Origin: Hedera helix
Taxonomy: Eukaryota; Streptophyta; Magnoliopsida; Apiales; Araliaceae
Reading direction: 5' to 3'
Length of the DNA: 64,000 nucleotides
Assembly: GCA_947179155.2 (NCBI GenBank)
Contig: OX359278.1
Coordinates: 25,677,797 to 25,741,796 of the forward strand
A model generated the notes under the pieces. It did not search any database. It was not told the DNA's origin and was given only the letters and a program-made list of their open reading frames with translations. Positions within the stretch are counted from its first letter, which is position 1. Every line of letters starts with the position of its first letter. Positions 11,890-23,976 of this stretch are shown in pieces. Position numbers and translations under genes: made by a program.

Positions 11890-14712
11890 TGTAAGACCCC
11901 GAATTTTATGAAATATAAAATTTAATTTTTTCTTCATATATATTTTTTCATGAAACAGTAAGTGGTTAAATTGACGAAATTGAAAGTTAAGGATGTTATG
12001 TGCAAATTTTATTTTGTCGGACAATATTCGCTTTGTCGGGGAATATTCGTTTGGTCGGGGAATATTCGTGTCGTACGACGGCGCCGAAATAACAAATTAT
12101 TTGTGGACCCCACAACGGAATATTTGTCGGATATAGAAAACGACAGAAGTAACCTTTTTAAATAAAAATAGTCAACGGTGTTAACTGTTAAAATACCGGT
12201 GATAAAAGAATAGTAGCATACGGTAATTTATGGTATTTTCTGTAGCACACGGTACTCTACAGTAGCACACGGTATTGCACAGTGTCTCATATTATTGGTC
12301 TGATAATTGACACCGTAATTGTTACGCATCATTTCATCAATAATTGTCACTGCATAATATTTTATATTATCAATTCAATTATTGTTGCTACACAGTATTT
12401 TGCATTATTGATTCAATAATTGTCATTACACTGTATTTCATATCATCGAGTCAATAATTGTTGGTGCACTGTAGTTTAAAATTATTGAATCTAATAATTG
12501 TCACAGTAGCAAATACACTATAATTTATATTATTAAATTAATAAAAATATGTAACGTGTTTCTTACATTAGTATGGTAACATTATTTTATATGTTGGACT
12601 CACAGGAAGAATAAATAAATAAATAAAAAAATAAAATAATTAATTTTACTATTTGAAATAGTAACGTGAATAGTGACGTGAATAGTGACATGAATAGTAC
12701 GTGAATAGTAAGAAACATGTGGGACCCATTGTGGGGCCCACATGAAATGTGAGAAATGTGAGAATTTGCTGAAGAGTTGGTGGAGGCTGCGCAGCAGCCT
12801 CTGCTGAATTTTTTTTCTGTTCACCTACCACGCATAGTGCCTTATTTTCTCCTATAAATAGCTTGTTCAGCTGAATAGAAAAATCACACCAAAAACATAA
12901 AATTTTTCTATAAGAATTTTATGAGTTTTCTCTGAGAATAGTAAGGTTATTTTGAGAGTTTGAAAGCCAAAAGGAGTGCAGGAATTTTTCAAGTAAGTCT
13001 TTTATTAAAGAGTAGTAATTTTATAAATTCCTATTTTTCACGGTATTCACAAATCTTCCTTTAGAAGACTCTTCTTTAAGAAGATTCATTTTTAAAAGCT
13101 TTCTTTGGAAGATTTATTTTGGAATATTATTTTTAAAACTATTTAAAAGTAGTTATATTATACTACAAAAATTATGTTAAATATATATAATTTTGATAAT
13201 TCATATTATACGAGTTATCATACACTTTGAAATTTATATGTGGAAATTACTAATTTTATTATAAATATATAGGTTGATCAATCTCATTTTTATCAATATC
13301 CAGTCACCAGATAAGGTAAGAAATGTCATTTTTTTTACACTCTTGAACTTGCTACGGTAAGGGATATTATTTTCTTTCATACTCCTGAATCGAAACTTAT
13401 TATGGAACTATTGCTTCTATAATTCCTGAAAATATTATATGTTCCATAATAGTTGAACTTCATTATTTCAACTGAACCTTCCTATTTTCTGAATCTTTCT
13501 ATTGAACTGTAACCGTTATTCTGAACTGAGAATCTTGAATAACATTTTTAAATTTCACTCCACATCATGTTGACAATTTGGACATTATTTGAATCTGCAC
13601 AAAGTAAACTTCCGATACTTATTGTTTATCCTGTTTCTTCTGTTCATCAATTGTATCACTATTATTTGTACTAATCATCAAGAATCAAGCTGTTGTGAAT
13701 ATCTGTGGCCGGGGGCACAGATGTGATATATTTGTTGAACAGATGATAGGTTAAAGGCGATATACTAGGTTAAAGGCGATACATCTGTTCGGTGTCTTTT
13801 ATGGCACGTGGTGAATGTTCTCTTTGGCCCGTAGTGCAAAGATGAACTGTTGGTTGGTATGATTATGACCAAAGGCTGAATCTGGTATAATCATGACCGT
13901 TGGTGCTTTATTGAATATCTTTGGCCCGTAGTGCAAAGATGAACTGTTGATTGGTATGATTATTACCAAAGGCTGAATCTGGTATAATCATGACCGTTGG
14001 TGTTATATTAAATGTCTTTGGCCCGTAGTGCAAAGATGAACTGTTGATTGGTATGATTATTACCAAAGGCTGAATCTGGTATAATCATGACCGTGAGTGT
14101 TATATTAAATGTCTTTGGCCCGTAGTGCAAATATAAACTGTTGATCTGCATGATTATGATCAGGAACTGTGAATTTTTATTATCATGACTAATGGTATTT
14201 CAGATGATAAAAGTTGATGATATTTTTACAAAAAAGAGAAGCGAGTGGACATTATAGTCTGCATTATTCTTCTAATAGATTGCTCATTCCGCTGCTATTA
14301 TTGATCTGAACGTTGTTTAAGAATTTAACTACAGTTTTTGATATAAACCTTGTAGTCTATTGTATTATATTAAGAACTCAACTGTTGAAGGCTAATGATA
14401 ATTTATTCGTCATTATCTTAGTCATGATATTTCTTACTGGGCTATTTGAGCTCACCCTTTCTTTTCGTTCCATTGTTTTTCAACAGGAGATGAGAACGTA
14501 ACGGGGTCTAGCCGGGGAATGGAGTGAGAGTCCGAGGGATATCTATTATAGTCTTCACGTGTTGTAAAATAGTGTGGCAATAATAGTGAAAACTTAGTTG
14601 TGTATTATTATACACGGTATTGTTGTACGTTGTGCTTTGTTGTAATAATTTTGTTGTAGTCTTTTGACGACTCAAGTTTGGGCTGTGTGGGCCTAGATTT
14701 GGGGGCGTCACA
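11890..14712 (+). repeat. Array LTR copy 2
   Basis: Same 2,823-bp LTR as copy 1. Distinguishing bases include T at 14371 (C in copies 1, 3 and 5) and private changes near 14095 and 14130. Confidence 0.9.
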
Positions 14713-14977
14713 GTTGGCATCAGAGCTTAGGGATATGGTCTTTAATGGAGATCTGGGGTAGAACTAGGAGGGGAGAGACGAATAGAATCAGTCACTAGTG
14801 CGTCCTACTTAAATTAGATTTTATTATCTAATGAGTTAATTTCAATATAGGGACATGAAGTGATGAGTCAGTTTGTTTGAACTAACAATTATTTTGTGAC
14901 CACAGTTATGTATCTTTACCTCTTCGATATGTCAGGTACGTCAATTTCGGGGACGAAATTTCATAAGGAGGGGAGAC
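14713..14977 (+). other. Array spacer 2
   Basis: 265 bp, same content as spacer 1: primer site TGGCATCAGAGC just inside the left edge and polypurine tract at the right edge, no coding sequence. Confidence 0.85.
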
Positions 14978-17800
14978 TGTAAGACCCCGAATTTTATGAA
15001 ATATAAAATTTAATTTTTTCTTCATATATATTTTTTCATGAAACAGTAAGTGGTTAAATTGACGAAATTGAAAGTTAAGGATGTTATGTGCAAATTTTAT
15101 TTTGTCGGACAATATTCGCTTTGTCGGGGAATATTCGTTTGGTCGGGGAATATTCGTGTCGTACGACGGCGCCGAAATAACAAATTATTTGTGGACCCCA
15201 CAACGGAATATTTGTCGGATATAGAAAACGACAGAAGTAACCTTTTTAAATAAAAATAGTCAACGGTGTTAACTGTTAAAATACCGGTGATAAAAGAATA
15301 GTAGCATACGGTAATTTATGGTATTTTCTGTAGCACACGGTACTCTACAGTAGCACACGGTATTGCACAGTGTCTCATATTATTGGTCTGATAATTGACA
15401 CCGTAATTGTTACGCATCATTTCATCAATAATTGTCACTGCATAATATTTTATATTATCAATTCAATTATTGTTGCTACACAGTATTTTGCATTATTGAT
15501 TCAATAATTGTCATTACACTGTATTTCATATCATCGAGTCAATAATTGTTGGTGCACTGTAGTTTAAAATTATTGAATCTAATAATTGTCACAGTAGCAA
15601 ATACACTATAATTTATATTATTAAATTAATAAAAATATGTAACGTGTTTCTTACATTAGTATGGTAACATTATTTTATATGTTGGACTCACAGGAAGAAT
15701 AAATAAATAAATAAAAAAATAAAATAATTAATTTTACTATTTGAAATAGTAACGTGAATAGTGACGTGAATAGTGACATGAATAGTACGTGAATAGTAAG
15801 AAACATGTGGGACCCATTGTGGGGCCCACATGAAATGTGAGAAATGTGAGAATTTGCTGAAGAGTTGGTGGAGGCTGCGCAGCAGCCTCTGCTGAATTTT
15901 TTTTCTGTTCACCTACCACGCATAGTGCCTTATTTTCTCCTATAAATAGCTTGTTCAGCTGAATAGAAAAATCACACCAAAAACATAAAATTTTTCTATA
16001 AGAATTTTATGAGTTTTCTCTGAGAATAGTAAGGTTATTTTGAGAGTTTGAAAGCCAAAAGGAGTGCAGGAATTTTTCAAGTAAGTCTTTTATTAAAGAG
16101 TAGTAATTTTATAAATTCCTATTTTTCACGGTATTCACAAATCTTCCTTTAGAAGACTCTTCTTTAAGAAGATTCATTTTTAAAAGCTTTCTTTGGAAGA
16201 TTTATTTTGGAATATTATTTTTAAAACTATTTAAAAGTAGTTATATTATACTACAAAAATTATGTTAAATATATATAATTTTGATAATTCATATTATACG
16301 AGTTATCATACACTTTGAAATTTATATGTGGAAATTACTAATTTTATTATAAATATATAGGTTGATCAATCTCATTTTTATCAATATCCAGTCACCAGAT
16401 AAGGTAAGAAATGTCATTTTTTTTACACTCTTGAACTTGCTACGGTAAGGGATATTATTTTCTTTCATACTCCTGAATCGAAACTTATTATGGAACTATT
16501 GCTTCTATAATTCCTGAAAATATTATATGTTCCATAATAGTTGAACTTCATTATTTCAACTGAACCTTCCTATTTTCTGAATCTTTCTATTGAACTGTAA
16601 CCGTTATTCTGAACTGAGAATCTTGAATAACATTTTTAAATTTCACTCCACATCATGTTGACAATTTGGACATTATTTGAATCTGCACAAAGTAAACTTC
16701 CGATACTTATTGTTTATCCTGTTTCTTCTGTTCATCAATTGTATCACTATTATTTGTACTAATCATCAAGAATCAAGCTGTTGTGAATATCTGTGGCCGG
16801 GGGCACAGATGTGATATATTTGTTGAACAGATGATAGGTTAAAGGCGATATACTAGGTTAAAGGCGATACATCTGTTCGGTGTCTTTTATGGCACGTGGT
16901 GAATGTTCTCTTTGGCCCGTAGTGCAAAGATGAACTGTTGGTTGGTATGATTATGACCAAAGGCTGAATCTGGTATAATCATGACCGTTGGTGCTTTATT
17001 GAATATCTTTGGCCCGTAGTGCAAAGATGAACTGTTGATTGGTATGATTATTACTAAAGGCTGAATCTGGTATAATCATGACCGTTGGTGTTATATTAAA
17101 TGTCTTTGGCCCGTAGTGCAAAGATGAACTGTTGATTGGTATGATTATTACCAAAGGCTGAATCTGGTATAATCATGACCGTTAGTGTTATATTAAATGT
17201 CTTTGGCCCGTAGTGCAAATATGAACTGTTGATCTGCATGATTATGATCAGGAACTGTGAATTTTTATTATCATGACTAATGGTATTTCAGATGATAAAA
17301 GTTGATGATATTTTTACAAAAAAGAGAAGCGAGTGGACATTATAGTCTGCATTATTCTTCTAATAGATTGCTCATTCCGCTGCTATTATTGATCTGAACG
17401 TTGTTTAAGAATTTAACTACAGTTTTTGATATAAACCTTGTAGTCTATTGTATTATATCAAGAACTCAACTGTTGAAGGCTAATGATAATTTATTCGTCA
17501 TTATCTTAGTCATGATATTTCTTACTGGGCTATTTGAGCTCACCCTTTCTTTTCGTTCCATTGTTTTTCAACAGGAGATGAGAACGTAACGGGGTCTAGC
17601 CGGGGACTGGAGTGAGAGTCCGAGGGATATCTATTATAGTCTTCACGTGTTGTAAAATAGTGTGGCAATAATAGTGAAAACTTAGTTGTGTATTATTATA
17701 CACGGTATTGTTGTACGTTGTGCTTTGTTGTAATAATTTTGTTGTAGTCTTTTGACGACTCAAGTTTGGGCTGTGTGGGCCTAGATTTGGGGGCGTCACA
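14978..17800 (+). repeat. Array LTR copy 3
   Basis: Same LTR. It has C at 17459, a private T within the 97-bp repeats near 17055 (TTACTAAAGG) and a private C at 17607. Confidence 0.9.
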
Positions 17801-18065
17801 GTTGGCATCAGAGCTTAGGGATATGGTCTTTAATGGAGATCTGGGGTAGAACTAGGAGGGGAGAGACGAATAGAATCAGTCACTAGTGCGTCCTACTTAA
17901 ATTAGATTTTATTATCTAATGAGTTAATTTCAATATAGGGACATGAAGTGATGAGTCAGTTTGTTTGAACTAACAATTATTTTGTGACCACAGTTATGTA
18001 TCTTTACCTCTTCGATATGTCAGGTACGTCAATTTCGGGGACGAAATTTCATAAGGAGGGGAGAC
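17801..18065 (+). other. Array spacer 3
   Basis: 265 bp, same content as spacer 1. Confidence 0.85.
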
Positions 18066-20888
18066 TGTAAGACCCCGAATTTTATGAAATATAAAATTTA
18101 ATTTTTTCTTCATATATATTTTTTCATGAAACAGTAAGTGGTTAAATTGACGAAATTGAAAGTTAAGGATGTTATGTGCAAATTTTATTTTGTCGGACAA
18201 TATTCGCTTTGTCGGGGAATATTCGTTTGGTCGGGGAATATTCGTGTCGTACGACGGCGCCGAAATAACAAATTATTTGTGGACCCCACAACGGAATATT
18301 TGTCGGATATAGAAAACGACAGAAGTAACCTTTTTAAATAAAAATAGTCAACGGTGTTAACTGTTAAAATACCGGTGATAAAAGAATAGTAGCATACGGT
18401 AATTTATGGTATTTTCTGTAGCACACGGTACTCTACAGTAGCACACGGTATTGCACAGTGTCTCATATTATTGGTCTGATAATTGACACCGTAATTGTTA
18501 CGCATCATTTCATCAATAATTGTCACTGCATAATATTTTATATTATCAATTCAATTATTGTTGCTACACAGTATTTTGCATTATTGATTCAATAATTGTC
18601 ATTACACTGTATTTCATATCATCGAGTCAATAATTGTTGGTGCACTGTAGTTTAAAATTATTGAATCTAATAATTGTCACAGTAGCAAATACACTATAAT
18701 TTATATTATTAAATTAATAAAAATATGTAACGTGTTTCTTACATTAGTATGGTAACATTATTTTATATGTTGGACTCACAGGAAGAATAAATAAATAAAT
18801 AAAAAAATAAAATAATTAATTTTACTATTTGAAATAGTAACGTGAATAGTGACGTGAATAGTGACATGAATAGTACGTGAATAGTAAGAAACATGTGGGA
18901 CCCATTGTGGGGCCCACATGAAATGTGAGAAATGTGAGAATTTGCTGAAGAGTTGGTGGAGGCTGCGCAGCAGCCTCTGCTGAATTTTTTTTCTGTTCAC
19001 CTACCACGCATAGTGCCTTATTTTCTCCTATAAATAGCTTGTTCAGCTGAATAGAAAAATCACACCAAAAACATAAAATTTTTCTATAAGAATTTTATGA
19101 GTTTTCTCTGAGAATAGTAAGGTTATTTTGAGAGTTTGAAAGCCAAAAGGAGTGCAGGAATTTTTCAAGTAAGTCTTTTATTAAAGAGTAGTAATTTTAT
19201 AAATTCCTATTTTTCACGGTATTCACAAATCTTCCTTTAGAAGACTCTTCTTTAAGAAGATTCATTTTTAAAAGCTTTCTTTGGAAGATTTATTTTGGAA
19301 TATTATTTTTAAAACTATTTAAAAGTAGTTATATTATACTACAAAAATTATGTTAAATATATATAATTTTGATAATTCATATTATACGAGTTATCATACA
19401 CTTTGAAATTTATATGTGGAAATTACTAATTTTATTATAAATATATAGGTTGATCAATCTCATTTTTATCAATATCCAGTCACCAGATAAGGTAAGAAAT
19501 GTCATTTTTTTTACACTCTTGAACTTGCTACGGTAAGGGATATTATTTTCTTTCATACTCCTGAATCGAAACTTATTATGGAACTATTGCTTCTATAATT
19601 CCTGAAAATATTATATGTTCCATAATAGTTGAACTTCATTATTTCAACTGAACCTTCCTATTTTCTGAATCTTTCTATTGAACTGTAACCGTTATTCTGA
19701 ACTGAGAATCTTGAATAACATTTTTAAATTTCACTCCACATCCTGTTGACAATTTGGACATTATTTGAATCTGCACAAAGTAAACTTCCGATACTTATTG
19801 TTTATCCTGTTTCTTCTGTTCATCAATTGTATCACTATTATTTGTACTAATCATCAAGAATCAAGCTGTTGTGAATATCTGTGGCCGGGGGCACAGATGT
19901 GATATATTTGTTGAACAGATGATAGGTTAAAGGCGATATACTAGGTTAAAGGCGATACATCTGTTCGGTGTCTTTTATGGCACGTGGTGAATGTTCTCTT
20001 TGGCCCGTAGTGCAAAGATGAACTGTTGGTTGGTATGATTATGACCAAAGGCTGAATCTGGTATAATCATGACCGTTGGTGCTTTATTGAATATCTTTGG
20101 CCCGTAGTGCAAAGATGAACTATTGATTGGTATGATTATTACCAAAGGCTGAATCTGGTATAATCATGACCGTTGGTGTTATATTAAATGTCTTTGGCCC
20201 GTAGTGCAAAGATGAACTGTTGATTGGTATGATTATTACCAAAGGCTGAATCTGGTATAATCATGACCGTTAGTGTTATATTAAATGTCTTTGGCCCGTA
20301 GTGCAAATATGAACTGTTGATCTGCATGATTATGATCAGGAACTGTGAATTTTTATTATCATGACTAATGGTATTTCAGATGATAAAAGTTGATGATATT
20401 TTTACAAAAAAGAGAAGCGAGTGGACATTATAGTCTGCATTATTCTTCTAATAGATTGCTCATTCCGCTGCTATTATTGATCTGAACGTTGTTTAAGAAT
20501 TTAACTACAGTTTTTGATATAAACCTTGTAGTCTATTGTATTATATTAAGAACTCAACTGTTGAAGGCTAATGATAATTTATTCGTCATTATCTTAGTCA
20601 TGATATTTCTTACTGGGCTATTTGAGCTCACCCTTTCTTTTCGTTCCATTGTTTTTCAACAGGAGATGAGAACGTAACGGGGTCTAGCCGGGGAATGGAG
20701 TGAGAGTCCGAGGGATATCTATTATAGTCTTCACGTGTTGTAAAATAGTGTGGCAATAATAGTGAAAACTTAGTTGTGTATTATTATACACGGTATTGTT
20801 GTACGTTGTGCTTTGTTGTAATAATTTTGTTGTAGTCTTTTGACGACTCAAGTTTGGGCTGTGTGGGCCTAGATTTGGGGGCGTCACA
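18066..20888 (+). repeat. Array LTR copy 4
   Basis: Same LTR. It has T at 20547 (shared with copy 2), A at 20122 (shared with copy 5) and a private C at 19743. Confidence 0.9.
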
Positions 20889-21153
20889 GTTGGCATCAGA
20901 GCTTAGGGATATGGTCTTTAATGGAGATCTGGGGTAGAACTAGGAGGGGAGAGACGAATAGAATCAGTCACTAGTGCGTCCTACTTAAATTAGATTTTAT
21001 TATCTAATGAGTTAATTTCAATATAGGGACATGAAGTGATGAGTCAGTTTGTTTGAACTAACAATTATTTTGTGACCACAGTTATGTATCTTTACCTCTT
21101 CGATATGTCAGGTACGTCAATTTCGGGGACGAAATTTCATAAGGAGGGGAGAC
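20889..21153 (+). other. Array spacer 4
   Basis: 265 bp, same content as spacer 1. Confidence 0.85.
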
Positions 21154-23976
21154 TGTAAGACCCCGAATTTTATGAAATATAAAATTTAATTTTTTCTTCA
21201 TATATATTTTTTCATGAAACAGTAAGTGGTTAAATTGACGAAATTGAAAGTTAAGGATGTTATGTGCAAATTTTATTTTGTCGGACAATATTCGCTTTGT
21301 CGGGGAATATTCGTTTGGTCGGGGAATATTCGTGTCGTACGACGGCGCCGAAATAACAAATTATTTGTGGACCCCACAACGGAATATTTGTCGGATATAG
21401 AAAACGACAGAAGTAACCTTTTTAAATAAAAATAGTCAACGGTGTTAACTGTTAAAATACCGGTGATAAAAGAATAGTAGCATACGGTAATTTATGGTAT
21501 TTTCTGTAGCACACGGTACTCTACAGTAGCACACGGTATTGCACAGTGTCTCATATTATTGGTCTGATAATTGACACCGTAATTGTTACGCATCATTTCA
21601 TCAATAATTGTCACTGCATAATATTTTATATTATCAATTCAATTATTGTTGCTACACAGTATTTTGCATTATTGATTCAATAATTGTCATTACACTGTAT
21701 TTCATATCATCGAGTCAATAATTGTTGGTGCACTGTAGTTTAAAATTATTGAATCTAATAATTGTCACAGTAGCAAATACACTATAATTTATATTATTAA
21801 ATTAATAAAAATATGTAACGTGTTTCTTACATTAGTATGGTAACATTATTTTATATGTTGGACTCACAGGAAGAATAAATAAATAAATAAAAAAATAAAA
21901 TAATTAATTTTACTATTTGAAATAGTAACGTGAATAGTGACGTGAATAGTGACATGAATAGTACGTGAATAGTAAGAAACATGTGGGACCCATTGTGGGG
22001 CCCACATGAAATGTGAGAAATGTGAGAATTTGCTGAAGAGTTGGTGGAGGCTGCGCAGCAGCCTCTGCTGAATTTTTTTTCTGTTCACCTACCACGCATA
22101 GTGCCTTATTTTCTCCTATAAATAGCTTGTTCAGCTGAATAGAAAAATCACACCAAAAACATAAAATTTTTCTATAAGAATTTTATGAGTTTTCTCTGAG
22201 AATAGTAAGGTTATTTTGAGAGTTTGAAAGCCAAAAGGAGTGCAGGAATTTTTCAAGTAAGTCTTTTATTAAAGAGTAGTAATTTTATAAATTCCTATTT
22301 TTCACGGTATTCACAAATCTTCCTTTAGAAGACTCTTCTTTAAGAAGATTCATTTTTAAAAGCTTTCTTTGGAAGATTTATTTTGGAATATTATTTTTAA
22401 AACTATTTAAAAGTAGTTATATTATACTACAAAAATTATGTTAAATATATATAATTTTGATAATTCATATTATACGAGTTATCATACACTTTGAAATTTA
22501 TATGTGGAAATTACTAATTTTATTATAAATATATAGGTTGATCAATCTCATTTTTATCAATATCCAGTCACCAGATAAGGTAAGAAATGTCATTTTTTTT
22601 ACACTCTTGAACTTGCTACGGTAAGGGATATTATTTTCTTTCATACTCCTGAATCGAAACTTATTATGGAACTATTGCTTCTATAATTCCTGAAAATATT
22701 ATATGTTCCATAATAGTTGAACTTCATTATTTCAACTGAACCTTCCTATTTTCTGAATCTTTCTATTGAACTGTAACCGTTATTCTGAACTGAGAATCTT
22801 GAATAACATTTTTAAATTTCACTCCACATCATGTTGACAATTTGGACATTATTTGAATCTGCACAAAGTAAACTTCCGATACTTATTGTTTATCCTGTTT
22901 CTTCTGTTCATCAATTGTATCACTATTATTTGTACTAATCATCAAGAATCAAGCTGTTGTGAATATCTGTGGCCGGGGGCACAGATGTGATATATTTGTT
23001 GAACAGATGATAGGTTAAAGGCGATATACTAGGTTAAAGGCGATACATCTGTTCGGTGTCTTTTATGGCACGTGGTGAATGTTCTCTTTGGCCCGTAGTG
23101 CAAAGATGAACTGTTGGTTGGTATGATTATGACCAAAGGCTGAATCTGGTATAATCATGACCGTTGGTGCTTTATTGAATATCTTTGGCCCGTAGTGCAA
23201 AGATGAACTATTGATTGGTATGATTATTACCAAAGGCTGAATCTGGTATAATCATGACCGTTGGTGTTATATTAAATGTCTTTGGCCCGTAGTGCAAAGA
23301 TGAACTGTTGATTGGTATGATTATTACCAAAGGCTGAATCTGGTATAATCATGACCGTTAGTGTTATATTAAATGTCTTTGGCCCGTAGTGCAAATATGA
23401 ACTGTTGATCTGCATGATTATGATCAGGAACTGTGAATTTTTATTATCATGACTAATGGTATTTCAGATGATAAAAGTTGATGATATTTTTACAAAAAAG
23501 AGAAGCGAGTGGACATTATAGTCTGCATTATTCTTCTAATAGATTGCTCATTCCGCTGCTATTATTGATCTGAACGTTGTTTAAGAATTTAACTACAGTT
23601 TTTGATATAAACCTTGTAGTCTATTGTATTATATCAAGAACTCAACTGTTGAAGGCTAATGATAATTTATTCGTCATTATCTTAGTCATGATATTTCTTA
23701 CTGGGCTATTTGAGCTCACCCTTTCTTTTCGTTCCATTGTTTTTCAACAGGAGATGAGAACGTAACGGGGTCTAGCCGGGGAATGGAGTGAGAGTCCGAG
23801 GGATATCTATTATAGTCTTCACGTGTTGTAAAATAGTGTGACAATAATAGTGAAAACTTAGTTGTGTATTATTATACACGGTATTGTTGTACGTTGTGCT
23901 TTGTTGTAATAATTTTGTTGTAGTCTTTTGACGACTCAAGTTTGGGCTGTGTGGGCCTAGATTTGGGGGCGTCACA
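21154..23976 (+). repeat. Array LTR copy 5 (terminal)
   Basis: Same LTR, ending at GTCACA 23976 and followed directly by the target duplication ATGTT instead of a spacer. It has C at 23635, A at 23210 (shared with copy 4) and a private A at 23841. Confidence 0.9.

Larger units (their letters stand above)
8802..23976 (+). mobile_element. Tandem array of five LTRs and four 265-bp spacers (non-autonomous chromovirus derivative)
   Basis: A 15,175-bp block with an exact 3,088-bp period: 4 x 3,088 + 2,823. It starts TGTAAGACCCCG, ends GGGGGCGTCACA, and is bounded by one pair of 5-bp direct repeats, ATGTT (8797-8801 and 23977-23981). Each 2,823-bp LTR is followed, except the last, by a 265-bp spacer with an initiator-Met-type primer site at its left edge and a polypurine tract at its right edge. 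No gag or pol is present. Copies differ by only a handful of substitutions. The LTR is a diverged relative of the LTRs at 31396-33922 and 38696-41245. Mobilisation, if any, would need proteins in trans. Confidence 0.9.

Noticed and set aside
8874..23975. Families of 60-74 codon frames recurring every 3,088 bp
   Set aside because: They recur because the LTR recurs. They overlap on both strands, lack domains, and the equivalents in the related LTRs are not kept as frames.
8802..23976. CRISPR-like or classical satellite interpretation of the array
   Set aside because: The unit is a full LTR plus primer-site/polypurine spacer with TG...CA ends and a target duplication; it is a retroelement structure. 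Spacers are identical in content, not variable.
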